DNA of 64,000 nucleotides from Vibrio aerogenes (GTDB lineage: Bacteria; Pseudomonadota; Gammaproteobacteria; Enterobacterales; Vibrionaceae). The position numbers were made by a program, and so were the translations under genes. The stretch covers positions 1,488,001 through 1,552,000 of the forward strand of contig NZ_AP024861.1 of the NCBI RefSeq assembly GCF_024346755.1. Reading direction: 5' to 3'. This document shows, piece by piece, positions 9,397-19,591 of this stretch; the first letter of the stretch is position 1; each line of letters begins with the position of its first letter. The notes under the pieces were generated by a model. It was not told where the DNA came from. It made no database searches and saw only the letters and a list, made by a program, of their open reading frames with translations.

Positions 9397-10746
9397 GTGG
9401 ATAACTATCGTTTAGATTTTTCAGGAGACGAAGATTTTCGTCCTTTGGCCGCCAGAATGCGGCCGAAAAAAATAGAACATTACATTGGTCAGCAGCATAT
9501 TCTCGGACCAGGAAAGCCCTTGCGCCGTGCTGTAGAAAGCGGGCACCTGCACTCGATGATTTTATGGGGACCGCCCGGCACGGGAAAAACCACGCTGGCT
9601 GAACTGGCTGCTGGTTACGCCAGTGCCAAGGTTGAGCGGGTCTCTGCGGTGACTTCGGGGGTGAAAGATATCCGTGCTGCGATTGAACGGGCCAGAGAAA
9701 ACAAGATGACAGGTTTCAGAACCATCCTGTTTGTGGATGAGGTTCACCGGTTTAACAAGTCTCAGCAGGATGCTTTTCTGCCACATATTGAAGATGGCAC
9801 CGTTACATTTATTGGTGCGACCACTGAAAATCCTTCTTTTGAATTAAATAATGCATTGCTATCCCGGGCGAGGGTATACAAGCTGAGTGCGCTGACGGCG
9901 ACTGATATTGCTAATGCTCTGACTCAGGCAATTGAGGATAAATCCTGCGGGATGGGAAATATCCCTGCTGATTTCAGAGAAGACACTTTATTGCGGCTGG
10001 CAGAACTGGTGCAGGGTGATGCCCGGATGGCGTTGAATTATCTTGAACTGCTGTATGATATGGCTGAAGAAGATGATGAAGGTGCAAAAGTTATCAACCT
10101 TGCACTGCTTGCTGAGGTGGCCGGGGAGAAAGTGGCCCGCTTTGATAACCGGGGTGATGTCTGGTATGACCTGATTTCTGCGGTTCATAAGTCAATTCGG
10201 GGTTCAAATCCCGATGGTGCCCTTTACTGGTCAGCAAGAATGATCAATGCCGGGTGTGATCCTTTGTATATCGCACGGCGTTTGCTGGCCATTGCTTCAG
10301 AAGATATTGGTAATGCAGACCCCCGGGCGATGCAGGTTGCGTTATCTGCGTGGGATTGCTTTACCCGGGTTGGCCCGGCAGAAGGTGAGCGGGCGATTGC
10401 TCAGGCCATTGTTTATCTGGCCTGTGCGCCAAAGAGCAATGCGGTCTATACCGCCTGGAAGCAGGCCCTGCATGATGCGGCTTCGACGCCGGAATATGAA
10501 GTGCCTCACCATTTGAGAAATGCGCCGACAAAACTGATGAAAGAGATGGGGTATGGTCAGGGCTATCGTTATGCACATGATGAGCCGGGAGCTTATGCCG
10601 CCGGGGAAGCTTATTTTTCTCCTGAAATGGCAGGTACCCGCTATTACTACCCAACCGAAAGGGGCCTTGAAGCTAAAATTAAGGATAAGTTGAATTATCT
10701 GTCAGATTTAGATGCAAAAAGCTCACAAAAGCGCTATGAAAAGTAA
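9397..10746 (+). CDS. rarA: Replication-associated recombination protein A (AAA+ ATPase)
   Basis: RarA/MgsA, a clamp-loader-like AAA+ ATPase acting at stalled replication forks. The 449 residues include Walker [10 protein letters not shown] at 58-66, Walker [11 protein letters not shown] at 110-119, sensor 1 [14 protein letters not shown], and the C-terminal MgsA tetramerisation part ([29 protein letters not shown]). The start is a GTG at 9397, chosen because the N terminus ([23 protein letters not shown]) aligns with the family. It lies 11 bp after lolA and probably shares its message. Confidence 0.95.
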   Translation: MDNYRLDFSGDEDFRPLAARMRPKKIEHYIGQQHILGPGKPLRRAVESGHLHSMILWGPPGTGKTTLAELAAGYASAKVERVSAVTSGVKDIRAAIERARENKMTGFRTILFVDEVHRFNKSQQDAFLPHIEDGTVTFIGATTENPSFELNNALLSRARVYKLSALTATDIANALTQAIEDKSCGMGNIPADFREDTLLRLAELVQGDARMALNYLELLYDMAEEDDEGAKVINLALLAEVAGEKVARFDNRGDVWYDLISAVHKSIRGSNPDGALYWSARMINAGCDPLYIARRLLAIASEDIGNADPRAMQVALSAWDCFTRVGPAEGERAIAQAIVYLACAPKSNAVYTAWKQALHDAASTPEYEVPHHLRNAPTKLMKEMGYGQGYRYAHDEPGAYAAGEAYFSPEMAGTRYYYPTERGLEAKIKDKLNYLSDLDAKSSQKRYEK

Positions 10747-10836
10747 TGAGTTTTCGTTATCTTCTGTAGTCTGGCTTTGACTGGCCGGGGCTCACAGATT
10801 GAGCCATGGTTCAGATTCTCAGATTAGAAAGAATAA

Positions 10837-12213
<1,377 letters not shown>

Positions 12214-12233
12214 GTTGCCGGGATGTACAAGAG

Positions 12234-12268
12234 AAAAAACCAGATGTGGTGACGCATCTGGTTTTTTA
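12234..12268. terminator. Bidirectional terminator between serS and tctA
   Basis: A perfect 13-bp stem (AAAAAACCAGATG at 12234-12246 with its complement at 12255-12267) and 8-nt loop, ending in T-runs on both strands. It can stop both serS (plus) and the converging tctCBA message (minus). Confidence 0.88.
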
Positions 12269-12284
12269 TTGTCTGATGTGTTTG

Positions 12285-13769
12285 TTATGAGCGGATTTTT
12301 TTCCAGAGGGGTGTTTGTGAGATAAAAATGAACACAATCACACCAAACAACAGACAGGAAACCGGACTGGCAATAATACTGCTGAACAGGTTTGTTAGAC
12401 TGTCCTGTTCGATGAGCATCGCCCGGCGCCAGTTTTGGTCCATCAGATCGCTGAGAATCACACCGAGAATGACTGGTGCGACCGGGTACTGATACATACG
12501 CATGAAGTAACCCACGATACCGAATCCCAGCATCCACCATACATCCGCCAGTGCATTGTTTATCGCGTATGCGCCGACTACGGATAAAATCATAATCAGT
12601 GGCACCAGAATGCCTTTGGGACAGGTGACCAGTTTACTGAAGACCTTAATGCCAGTCAGACCAAAAATGAGTACAAAAATATTAGCCAGCGTCAGGTTGC
12701 CGACAGTAAACCAGAACATATCCGGATTATCTGTCAACAGTAATGGTCCGGGATTTAATCCGTGAATAAATAGCGCACCAATAAAAACAGCAGTGACAGC
12801 ATCACCGGGAATACCAAGTGTCAACATCGGGATATAAGCGCCGCCAACCGCAGCATTATTTGCCGATTCCGGCGCTATCAGGCCTTCTTTGGCACCCTGA
12901 CCAAACGGAACGTCCGGCTTTTTGGTGCTGCGTTTGGCATAGTCATAAGCCATCAGGGAAGCGATATCACCACCGGTGCCGGGCAGTGCGCCAACAATCA
13001 CCCCCAAAACGGAAGATTTGAGACTGAGTGGCAGATATTTCCTGATTTCACTCAGATCAGGAATGATTTTGTCCAGAATCTGCTTCATAGCCGGTTTATC
13101 CATAAAATGTAGCTGGATCAGAACTTCAGATAAACCAAACATGCCGATCATGACCGCCACCGGATTGATGCCATCCCATAATTCAACAATTCCAAAAGTC
13201 AGACGTTCTTCTGCGGTCATCGGATCCATCCCGACTGTACCCAGCAGAATACCCAGTGCGCCGGTGAATAATCCTTTTGAAAATTGTCCCTGAGACATCG
13301 AACTAATCAGCATAATGCCGAGAATACCAATCATAAAATAGTCACGGGGCTGGAGTTTAATCGCGATTTGGCTGATGAATGGTGCAGCAAAAGAGAGAAT
13401 GATAATCCCGACAAATCCGCCAATGACTGACATGACAGTGGACAGGCCAATTGCCCGCCCGGCTTCGCCTTTTTGTGCCAGTGGAAAGCCGTCAAATGCT
13501 GTGGCAATCGCAGAGGGGGCGCCGGGAATATTGAGTAATATTGCAGTTCTTGAACCGCCGTAAACACCACCCATGTAAACGCCTACCATCAGGCACAGCG
13601 CATGATCCAGCTCCCAGGAGAAGGTGAAAGAAATCAAAATAGAGACGGCCATCGTAACGGATAACCCCGGAATGGCACCGATATAAATACCGAGAAAGGT
13701 GCCCAGTGCTGTGAGTGCAAGTTGTTCTGGTGAGAACCATGAGGTGAAAAACAGATGTAGTGCTTCCAT
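12285..13769 (-). CDS. tctA: Tripartite tricarboxylate transporter, large permease TctA
   Basis: Large inner-membrane subunit, 494 residues, of a TTT-family secondary transporter driven by an ion gradient and fed by a periplasmic TctC protein. It has about ten to twelve membrane segments and two family repeats: GTFLGIYIGAIPGLSVTMAVSI near the start and VLGVIVGALPGTGGDIASLMAYDYAKRSTK near the middle. ATG at 13769 lies 7 nt after the tctB stop, with GAGG 12 nt upstream; an upstream TTG at 13787 is in frame but less likely. The substrate is not predictable beyond a small organic acid. Confidence 0.93.
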   Translation of the reverse strand: MEALHLFFTSWFSPEQLALTALGTFLGIYIGAIPGLSVTMAVSILISFTFSWELDHALCLMVGVYMGGVYGGSRTAILLNIPGAPSAIATAFDGFPLAQKGEAGRAIGLSTVMSVIGGFVGIIILSFAAPFISQIAIKLQPRDYFMIGILGIMLISSMSQGQFSKGLFTGALGILLGTVGMDPMTAEERLTFGIVELWDGINPVAVMIGMFGLSEVLIQLHFMDKPAMKQILDKIIPDLSEIRKYLPLSLKSSVLGVIVGALPGTGGDIASLMAYDYAKRSTKKPDVPFGQGAKEGLIAPESANNAAVGGAYIPMLTLGIPGDAVTAVFIGALFIHGLNPGPLLLTDNPDMFWFTVGNLTLANIFVLIFGLTGIKVFSKLVTCPKGILVPLIMILSVVGAYAINNALADVWWMLGFGIVGYFMRMYQYPVAPVILGVILSDLMDQNWRRAMLIEQDSLTNLFSSIIASPVSCLLFGVIVFIFISQTPLWKKIRS

Positions 13770-13776
13770 GATGAGC

Positions 13777-14268
13777 TTATACCTCAAAGCCGGTGAGTTG
13801 GGTCAGCCATTCGCTCTCCGGCAGGATGACCTGAAAGACGCCCCTGAAAATCAGGTAGATAACAGCCAGTGACACCACGCTGATTAAGAGTGTTTTTACC
13901 CCGTTTGTACCGTGAAATATTTTGATCGTCACAAACAGAAAAACCAAACTTGCCGGCAAAAAACCAACGAGACTAAGCGCAAAGGCAAAAGCAATCACCG
14001 AGATCATCATGATGATGATCTGCCGGGGAAGCACGCGTCTCCAGAAAGATATCATGGGCAGTGTTGGTGGGCTGATCCGACAGCTCCGGACAAAAGAAAA
14101 AACAGAAGCAACCAGCATGATCAATGATGCAAGTACCGGGAAAAATCCGGGAGCGCTCCATGCTGTAAAGCCGGAAATTTGCGATGACTGGACAACTAAA
14201 AAAAAACTGAGAATGACAGTGAGCCCGTTGAATACCAGTTCACCCGGTTTTCTGGTTCTGGTCGTCAT
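13777..14268 (-). CDS. tctB: Tripartite tricarboxylate transporter, small permease TctB
   Basis: Small inner-membrane subunit, 163 residues, with about four membrane segments (GLTVILSFFLVVQSSQ; APGFFPVLASLIMLVASVFSFV; IIIMMISVIAFAFALSLVGFLPASLVFLFV; TLLISVVSLAVIYLIF). The GFFP sequence is typical of TctB. AAGGAA lies about 10 nt before the ATG at 14268; a longer frame from 14313 lacks a ribosome site. It sits between tctC and tctA in a single operon. Confidence 0.87.
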   Translation of the reverse strand: MTTRTRKPGELVFNGLTVILSFFLVVQSSQISGFTAWSAPGFFPVLASLIMLVASVFSFVRSCRISPPTLPMISFWRRVLPRQIIIMMISVIAFAFALSLVGFLPASLVFLFVTIKIFHGTNGVKTLLISVVSLAVIYLIFRGVFQVILPESEWLTQLTGFEV

Positions 14269-14347
14269 GAGTGATATTTCCTTGTGAATGAACAGATAAA
14301 ATACATCTGACATGGAGATGATAACGCATCCCCATGTCAGTCAGGAT

Positions 14348-14363
14348 GACTATAAAAATAGTC
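14348..14363 (-). repeat. Hairpin between tctC and tctB
   Basis: GACTAT at 14348-14353 pairs with ATAGTC at 14358-14363 around an AAAA loop, nested inside GGATGAC/GTCATCC arms at 14344-14350 and 14370-14376. Such hairpins after binding-protein genes often protect the upstream message so that the binding protein outnumbers the permease. Confidence 0.5.
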
Positions 14364-14423
14364 TCTGTGGTCATCCGGTGCTGTGATTGATGACCGCAGA
14401 TCCTGAAGAAGCAGCGCCGTTTT

Positions 14424-15431
14424 CTACTCTGATATCTTCGGGATGTTGAACGCTTCAGGAGAAAACTTCGCACCACCCGCATTATAGATTGTCCACGAAC
14501 CGACAGAACGGAATCTGTCTAAATACTTGACGGCTTCCTGACCGCTGAGCCCCAGATATTCATAACCTTTACTGTCAAGCATCTGGCGGAAATTATCCTG
14601 TCTGGCTGCGCTGTTAAACGCATCGGATAATTTTGCAACGACATCCTCCGGTGTGTCTTTTTTGACAAATACACCGAAGAAAGCGCTGTAAGGCAGCTGT
14701 TTGGCAAGCTCAGGAAAATAAGTGGTCGCCGGCTGAATGCCCGGAAGCTGCGCATTGGGCTTTTTATCCATTAAACCAATCACTTTCATCTGTCCGGCGC
14801 GGATATATTCTCTGGCAGGGCCATAGGTTGTCGGCATGACATCGATGGCGTGACTCAAGAGTGCTGTCAGTGCCTGACCATCTCCGTTGTAAGGCACAGA
14901 GGTCACTTCAAAATTCTCTGTTGTTTTCAGGATTGAAAGTAAGATAGAGGGCAGTCCGGCCGGACCGGTTGAGCCTGCTTTAACCGTTTTCGGATGTGCC
15001 CTGGCATACGCAACAAATTCTTTCAGATTGTTATAAGGCGCATCGGTTCTGGCAACAAATACGGAAATGCCCTGAGCCAGTAGCGAAACCGGAATCATGT
15101 CACTGTAATCTGTTTTGGATAACCCGAGCACTTTATAAATCTGTGGATTTTCTGCGCCCATCAGCAATGTATACCCGTCGGCTCTTTTGGCGTTCACATA
15201 CTTTGTGGCTAAAGCGCCGCCAGCGCCGGGACGGTTGATCATGATAATGTCGGTGTTGAGTTTTTTTTCTGCTGCCGGTGTAACGGTTCTCATCACGCTG
15301 TCTGTAGAGCCTCCGGCACCCCACATGATGATTCCCTGAATATTTTTGGCCGGAAAATCTCCGGCAAAGGCGATATGAGAGATTGCCATGGATAAAATGG
15401 CAATCAGACTTTTTAAAGGTTTCCCGTACAT
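14424..15431 (-). CDS. tctC: Tripartite tricarboxylate transporter substrate-binding protein TctC
   Basis: Periplasmic binding protein of the Bug/TctC family, 335 residues. The signal peptide is about residues 1-23 (MYGKPLKSLIAILSMAISH, ending AFA). Typical features follow: FPAKNIQGIIMWGAGGSTDSVMRTV, INRPGAGGALATKYV (ligand-pinching loop), DGYTLLMG and SSTGPAGLPSI-like GSTGPAGLPS. AGGACGAG precedes the ATG. It heads the tctCBA operon. A TrpR-operator-like sequence lies 77 bp upstream. Confidence 0.9.
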   Translation of the reverse strand: MYGKPLKSLIAILSMAISHIAFAGDFPAKNIQGIIMWGAGGSTDSVMRTVTPAAEKKLNTDIIMINRPGAGGALATKYVNAKRADGYTLLMGAENPQIYKVLGLSKTDYSDMIPVSLLAQGISVFVARTDAPYNNLKEFVAYARAHPKTVKAGSTGPAGLPSILLSILKTTENFEVTSVPYNGDGQALTALLSHAIDVMPTTYGPAREYIRAGQMKVIGLMDKKPNAQLPGIQPATTYFPELAKQLPYSAFFGVFVKKDTPEDVVAKLSDAFNSAARQDNFRQMLDSKGYEYLGLSGQEAVKYLDRFRSVGSWTIYNAGGAKFSPEAFNIPKISE

Positions 15432-15885
15432 AAACTCGTCCTGATTTGATGGTTTGAAAGGCTGACACCTGTCTGTGAGGTGCTGACTTACTATTATGTA
15501 AATAAATGTACCAGCGAACTAGTACGTTTTCTACTGTTAATTTCTGCATGTCATCACAAGGATTTATTCTGAGTGAAAAGAATTATCCCCGGTGGCAGTT
15601 TTGAACCGGTGGATCATCAGGACAGGATGGTTGCATTGAGTCAGATCATGTCTTGATTTCTAAGTGATAAAATGTTTAAACATATGGTCATTCTTTGATA
15701 TACCGTCATCAGTTCAGCGCCTGCAGTGCTGATTCAATTGACAACGCAGGCGTTGCTGAATCGTCGGTGCTGAATTGGGATTGCCCGGAGTACAAAAATA
15801 TCGTCAGAAGGTCTGCTCATTCTGAATACGAAAACTCCGGCATACTGGTCATATCGTTCAACATGAATTCCGGGAGAAAATAATA
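15432..15885. promoter_or_regulatory. Divergent tctC / tricorn protease control region
   Basis: A 454-bp stretch with no supported gene. It holds a TrpR-like palindrome (15508-15525) next to a CATAAT-type -10 element reading toward tctC. A short frame of 62 codons at 15695-15883 has no homology I recognise and is not accepted. No other site was found. Confidence 0.45.
15508..15525 (-). promoter_or_regulatory. TrpR-operator-like palindrome upstream of tctC
   Basis: GTACCAGCGAACTAGTAC matches the idealised TrpR operator GTACTAGTTAACTAGTAC at 15 of 18 positions and overlaps the region where the -35 element of a tctC promoter would fall. This is pattern recognition from known operators of trp, aroH and mtr; binding is untested and chance cannot be excluded. 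Confidence 0.35.
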
Positions 15886-18800
15886 ATGCAATGGAAATGT
15901 TACTGGTTCATTTTACTGGCAGGGATAAGCATCAGCGCATCCGCCTATTCGGGGCCTTCCCATACCGGCTATTACCGGCAACCAGCCTTACACGGAGATC
16001 AACTGATTTTTGTTGCTGAGGGTGATCTCTGGACGGCTCAGACGAATCAGAAAATGGCACACCGTTTAACATCCCGGCGAGGGATGGAAGATGATGCCAT
16101 TATTTCTCCGGACGGCAGACAGGTTGCATTTGTCGCAAATTATGATGGTGCCAGAGAAGCTTATGTGATGCCGATCGATGGTGGCATTCCGGCGCGCGTC
16201 ACCTTTGAACAGATGAATGTCCGGTTGCAACAATGGACAAAGCAGGGCGGCATTCTCTATGCGACGAATCATGTCACAGGTCCGCTGGGTACCTGGCAGT
16301 TAAAAGAAGTGAATCCGGATACACTTAAAACCCATGTCTTGCCGCTGTATAACGCGAATCAGGGTGTGATTGATGAAGCGGGAAATACGCTTTTCTTTGC
16401 CCGGTTCGGCACTCAGGTCAGTGGTGATAAACTCCGGGCTTACCGTGGTGGAGCTCAGGGCCAGATTTGGCGGTTTCAGCCAGGCAGTCAACAGGAAGCG
16501 CAGCTGTTAACCCCTGCCGGGAGTGGTTCGGCCAGCGATCCGATGTTCTATCAGGGGAAGGTCTATTACCTGTCGGATAAAAGCGGTAATCCAAATTTGT
16601 GGTCGATGAATCCGGATGGATCAGACAAAACACAGTTGACGTTTTATACCCGCTTTCCGGTCAGAACCCCGGATTTGAGTGAAGGCAGAATCGTGTTTCA
16701 GCTGGGAGCGGATCTGATGATCTATACGATCACTCCCCCGCAAGCACAGACTACCGGCAAGCCGGCAGACCCAAGAGATAGTTCGGCTCAGGCGCAGTTA
16801 TTGCCGCTGCAACTGGTGTCGGACCAGCCATACCGGCAGCCTCGCTGGATTAAAAATCCGCTTGATTACGAAAGCAGTACGACCATCACTCCCGATGGCA
16901 ACCGGGTTGTGATTACAGCACGGGGAAAAGTTGCGGTCGCGACGACGGACGGAACCCGTTTGACTGAAATTCAGACCCCGGCACACAGCCGGGTAAAATT
17001 GGCCCGTATGAGCCAGGACAAAAAGTGGATTTACGCCATTTGTGATGCTTCAGGCGAAGAACAGATTTGGCAGTTTGCGGCTGACGGAACTGACAAAATG
17101 AAGCAGATGACTCACGAAGGTCACTCAATTCGCTGGAGTTTGAGTGAGTCTCCGGATGGTAAGCATTTGCTGACCGATGATAAAGACGGTCATCTGTGGC
17201 TGGTCGATGTACAAACGGGAAAAATGAAGCAGATTCTTGATCATGGTCCGGTCAATGATGCCTTCGGGACTTATCAGTGGTCGGATGATAGCCGGTATCT
17301 TGCGATTGGCACGATGCCGGACAATGCGGATCGTTCAACGATAGTGTTATATGATTTGGCAACGGGTTATTCTCAGCAGCTGACGTCGGGTAAGTACAAT
17401 TCATTTTCTCCCGGCTTCAGTGCCGATGGTCAGTGGCTCTACTTTTTATCTGATCGCCACTTTGAAGCGATTTCATCTTCACCGTGGCAAGACCGAATTT
17501 CTGACCCGGTGTTTGCCGGCCAGACCGGTATTTTTGCTTTTGCGTTGGATCCGCAGGCAGAATTTCCGTTCCGGCCGGTCAGTGAATTGACAAACAAGCC
17601 AGACGCTGAGCCACAATCACAACCGGATGACAGCGTGCCAAAAGAAGCGTTACCGGCGGAAGATGAGCAGCCTGATTCGTCTTCGAAAGTCACATCTTCG
17701 CAAGCAGAACAGACTCGTGCTGAGCCATTAAAAACTGAGTCTGTAAAAGCGGAGCCTGAACAGGCAGCAGGTCAGGCTCAGCCAGAGAAGACGGATGATT
17801 CACTGAAGTCTGAACAGCCTGTTGATGCCGGCAGTATGGCGCAGAAAAATAAACAGGAGATTCTGCCTGAACCTGAATCAGCACCGGGGTGGAAGACGAT
17901 TCAAAAACGGCTCTGGCAGGTGCCGGTTAAGGCAGGCAAATATGCTCAGCTTCGGGTGGGGAAAAACGGCCTGTATTTACTTCGTGAAGGGCAGTCAGGA
18001 AACAACCAGCTGAAATTTGTACGTTATGCCGATCGTCAGGTGAGTCTGAATACCGTCTCCGGTGGTATCAGTCGTTATGAACTTTCCCAGGATCGGGAAC
18101 ATTTATTCGTCGTTTATGACAGCGATGGCTATGTGGTTCCGGCGGGTTCATCATTGCCGGGAAGGATGGGCCGTTACCGGGTCAATGTAAATCAGTGGCA
18201 TATGCAGGTCAATCCGGTTGATGAGTGGTTACAGATGTTCCACAGTGCATGGCTGATGCATCGGGATATGTTTTATGATCCATCGATGCGGGGCGTTGAC
18301 TGGAATCAGGTCAAAACACAGTTAGAACCGTTGGTTTCACGGGTTTCAGATCGTGATGAGCTTGCGGATTTACTTGGGCAGATGACCAGCCGGTTAAATT
18401 CGCTTCACTCACAGATTAATGCCGGTGAAGATTTGCCTGAAGCAGTTGAAACCGCTGATGCTGCCAGTCTGGGAGCTGTACTCGTTCAAACCGGAAAAGG
18501 CGTACAGATTGAGCACATTTATCAGGCTGATCCCGAAGTTCCGGAAATGGCCTCTCCACTGGCGAAGCCGGGAGTCGATGCTGAAAACGGTGATTTGATT
18601 GTTGAAATCAATAAGCGCCCGGTTGCTTCACTGGCAGATGTGAGCCAGTTATTAAGAAATCAGTTTGATCAGCAGGTGTTGCTGACGCTCAGCCGATCCG
18701 GAAAAACACATCAGGTCATTGTTTATCCTGTTGATGCAAAGAAAAGCCGCAATTATGCATGGCAGGACTGGGCAGAACAGAATCAGCAGCAGGTGAGAGA

Positions 18801-19446
18801 GCAAAGTGATCATCAGATCGGCTATATCTATCTGCATGCGATGGTCAGCAAAGATGCCGGAACTTTTGTCCGGGAATTTTATGCCAATATTGACAAGCAG
18901 GGGCTGATTATTGATGTACGGAATAATCAGGGCGGAAATATTGATTCCTGGGTTCTGGATAAACTGATGCGCCGGACCTGGATGTACTGGAAGTCGCGGC
19001 ATGGTGGCGCTTACCCGAATATGCAACAGGCATTCCGCGGGCATATTGCTGTTTTGGCGAATCAGATGACTTATTCTGACGGCGAGACCTTTACTGCCGG
19101 CGTTAAAGCGCTGAATCTCGGGCCGGTCATTGGTATGAGAACCTTTGGTGCCGGTGTCTGGCTGGATAACAGTAATAATTTGACGGATTGGGGAAGAGCC
19201 CGGGTTGCACAATATCCTCAGTATTCAGTTGATGGCCAGTGGTTGATTGAACAACATGGCGTCGCCCCCACGATCGAGGTCGATAACCTGCCATATGAAA
19301 CCTTTATGGGGCATGATGCGCAGTTACAAAAAGCGATTGATTATCTGAATGATAAAATCAAAACCTCGCCTCTGAAACCATTAGAGCCGGTGGTCGAAGC
19401 CGGAACAACGGTTCAGGCTGCGGATATCCCGGCTTCCGGCTTATGA
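15886..19446 (+). CDS. Tricorn-type protease (S41 family), exported
   Basis: Very large (1186 residues) peptidase of the tricorn family, with a predicted signal peptide (MQWKCYWFILLAGISISASA), so it probably acts in the periplasm on peptides. Order of parts: a first beta-propeller with WD40-like PD40 repeats (SPDGRQVAFVANYDG, MNPDGSDKTQLTFY) to about 300, a second propeller to about 560, a Pro/Glu/Ser/Gln-rich linker of about 570-675, a helical bundle, a PDZ-like domain near 880-940 and an S41 catalytic core. His841 (NSLHS) and Ser1064 (TYSDGE) fit the catalytic His and Ser of tricorn. It stands alone. The low-complexity linker is an unusual feature. Confidence 0.88.
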   Translation: MQWKCYWFILLAGISISASAYSGPSHTGYYRQPALHGDQLIFVAEGDLWTAQTNQKMAHRLTSRRGMEDDAIISPDGRQVAFVANYDGAREAYVMPIDGGIPARVTFEQMNVRLQQWTKQGGILYATNHVTGPLGTWQLKEVNPDTLKTHVLPLYNANQGVIDEAGNTLFFARFGTQVSGDKLRAYRGGAQGQIWRFQPGSQQEAQLLTPAGSGSASDPMFYQGKVYYLSDKSGNPNLWSMNPDGSDKTQLTFYTRFPVRTPDLSEGRIVFQLGADLMIYTITPPQAQTTGKPADPRDSSAQAQLLPLQLVSDQPYRQPRWIKNPLDYESSTTITPDGNRVVITARGKVAVATTDGTRLTEIQTPAHSRVKLARMSQDKKWIYAICDASGEEQIWQFAADGTDKMKQMTHEGHSIRWSLSESPDGKHLLTDDKDGHLWLVDVQTGKMKQILDHGPVNDAFGTYQWSDDSRYLAIGTMPDNADRSTIVLYDLATGYSQQLTSGKYNSFSPGFSADGQWLYFLSDRHFEAISSSPWQDRISDPVFAGQTGIFAFALDPQAEFPFRPVSELTNKPDAEPQSQPDDSVPKEALPAEDEQPDSSSKVTSSQAEQTRAEPLKTESVKAEPEQAAGQAQPEKTDDSLKSEQPVDAGSMAQKNKQEILPEPESAPGWKTIQKRLWQVPVKAGKYAQLRVGKNGLYLLREGQSGNNQLKFVRYADRQVSLNTVSGGISRYELSQDREHLFVVYDSDGYVVPAGSSLPGRMGRYRVNVNQWHMQVNPVDEWLQMFHSAWLMHRDMFYDPSMRGVDWNQVKTQLEPLVSRVSDRDELADLLGQMTSRLNSLHSQINAGEDLPEAVETADAASLGAVLVQTGKGVQIEHIYQADPEVPEMASPLAKPGVDAENGDLIVEINKRPVASLADVSQLLRNQFDQQVLLTLSRSGKTHQVIVYPVDAKKSRNYAWQDWAEQNQQQVREQSDHQIGYIYLHAMVSKDAGTFVREFYANIDKQGLIIDVRNNQGGNIDSWVLDKLMRRTWMYWKSRHGGAYPNMQQAFRGHIAVLANQMTYSDGETFTAGVKALNLGPVIGMRTFGAGVWLDNSNNLTDWGRARVAQYPQYSVDGQWLIEQHGVAPTIEVDNLPYETFMGHDAQLQKAIDYLNDKIKTSPLKPLEPVVEAGTTVQAADIPASGL

Positions 19447-19541
19447 GCGCAGGATTTAAAATCCGGGTGTTATCCATACAGGGTTGATAAAAACAGGTTT
19501 TTGTCAATACAGGCTTTATCAATACAAAAAATCGCTCAGTC

Positions 19542-19579
19542 ATGAAAACCACCGGCGCATGGGTTCCGGTGGTTTTCAT
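19542..19579. terminator. Bidirectional terminator between the tricorn protease and the chemoreceptor
   Basis: A perfect 14-bp stem (19542-19555 with 19566-19579; ATGAAAACCACCGG) with a 10-nt loop lies between the two converging genes. The arms carry four T or A at the ends on both strands. Confidence 0.75.
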
Positions 19580-19591
19580 CAGAAATATCGG

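Noticed and set aside
15695..15883. A 62-codon frame directly before the tricorn gene
   Set aside because: It has no start signal or homology and lies in the promoter region of the next gene.
18652..19212. A 186-codon minus-strand frame within the tricorn protease gene
   Set aside because: It is antisense to the S41 catalytic core and has no recognisable domain or ribosome site.
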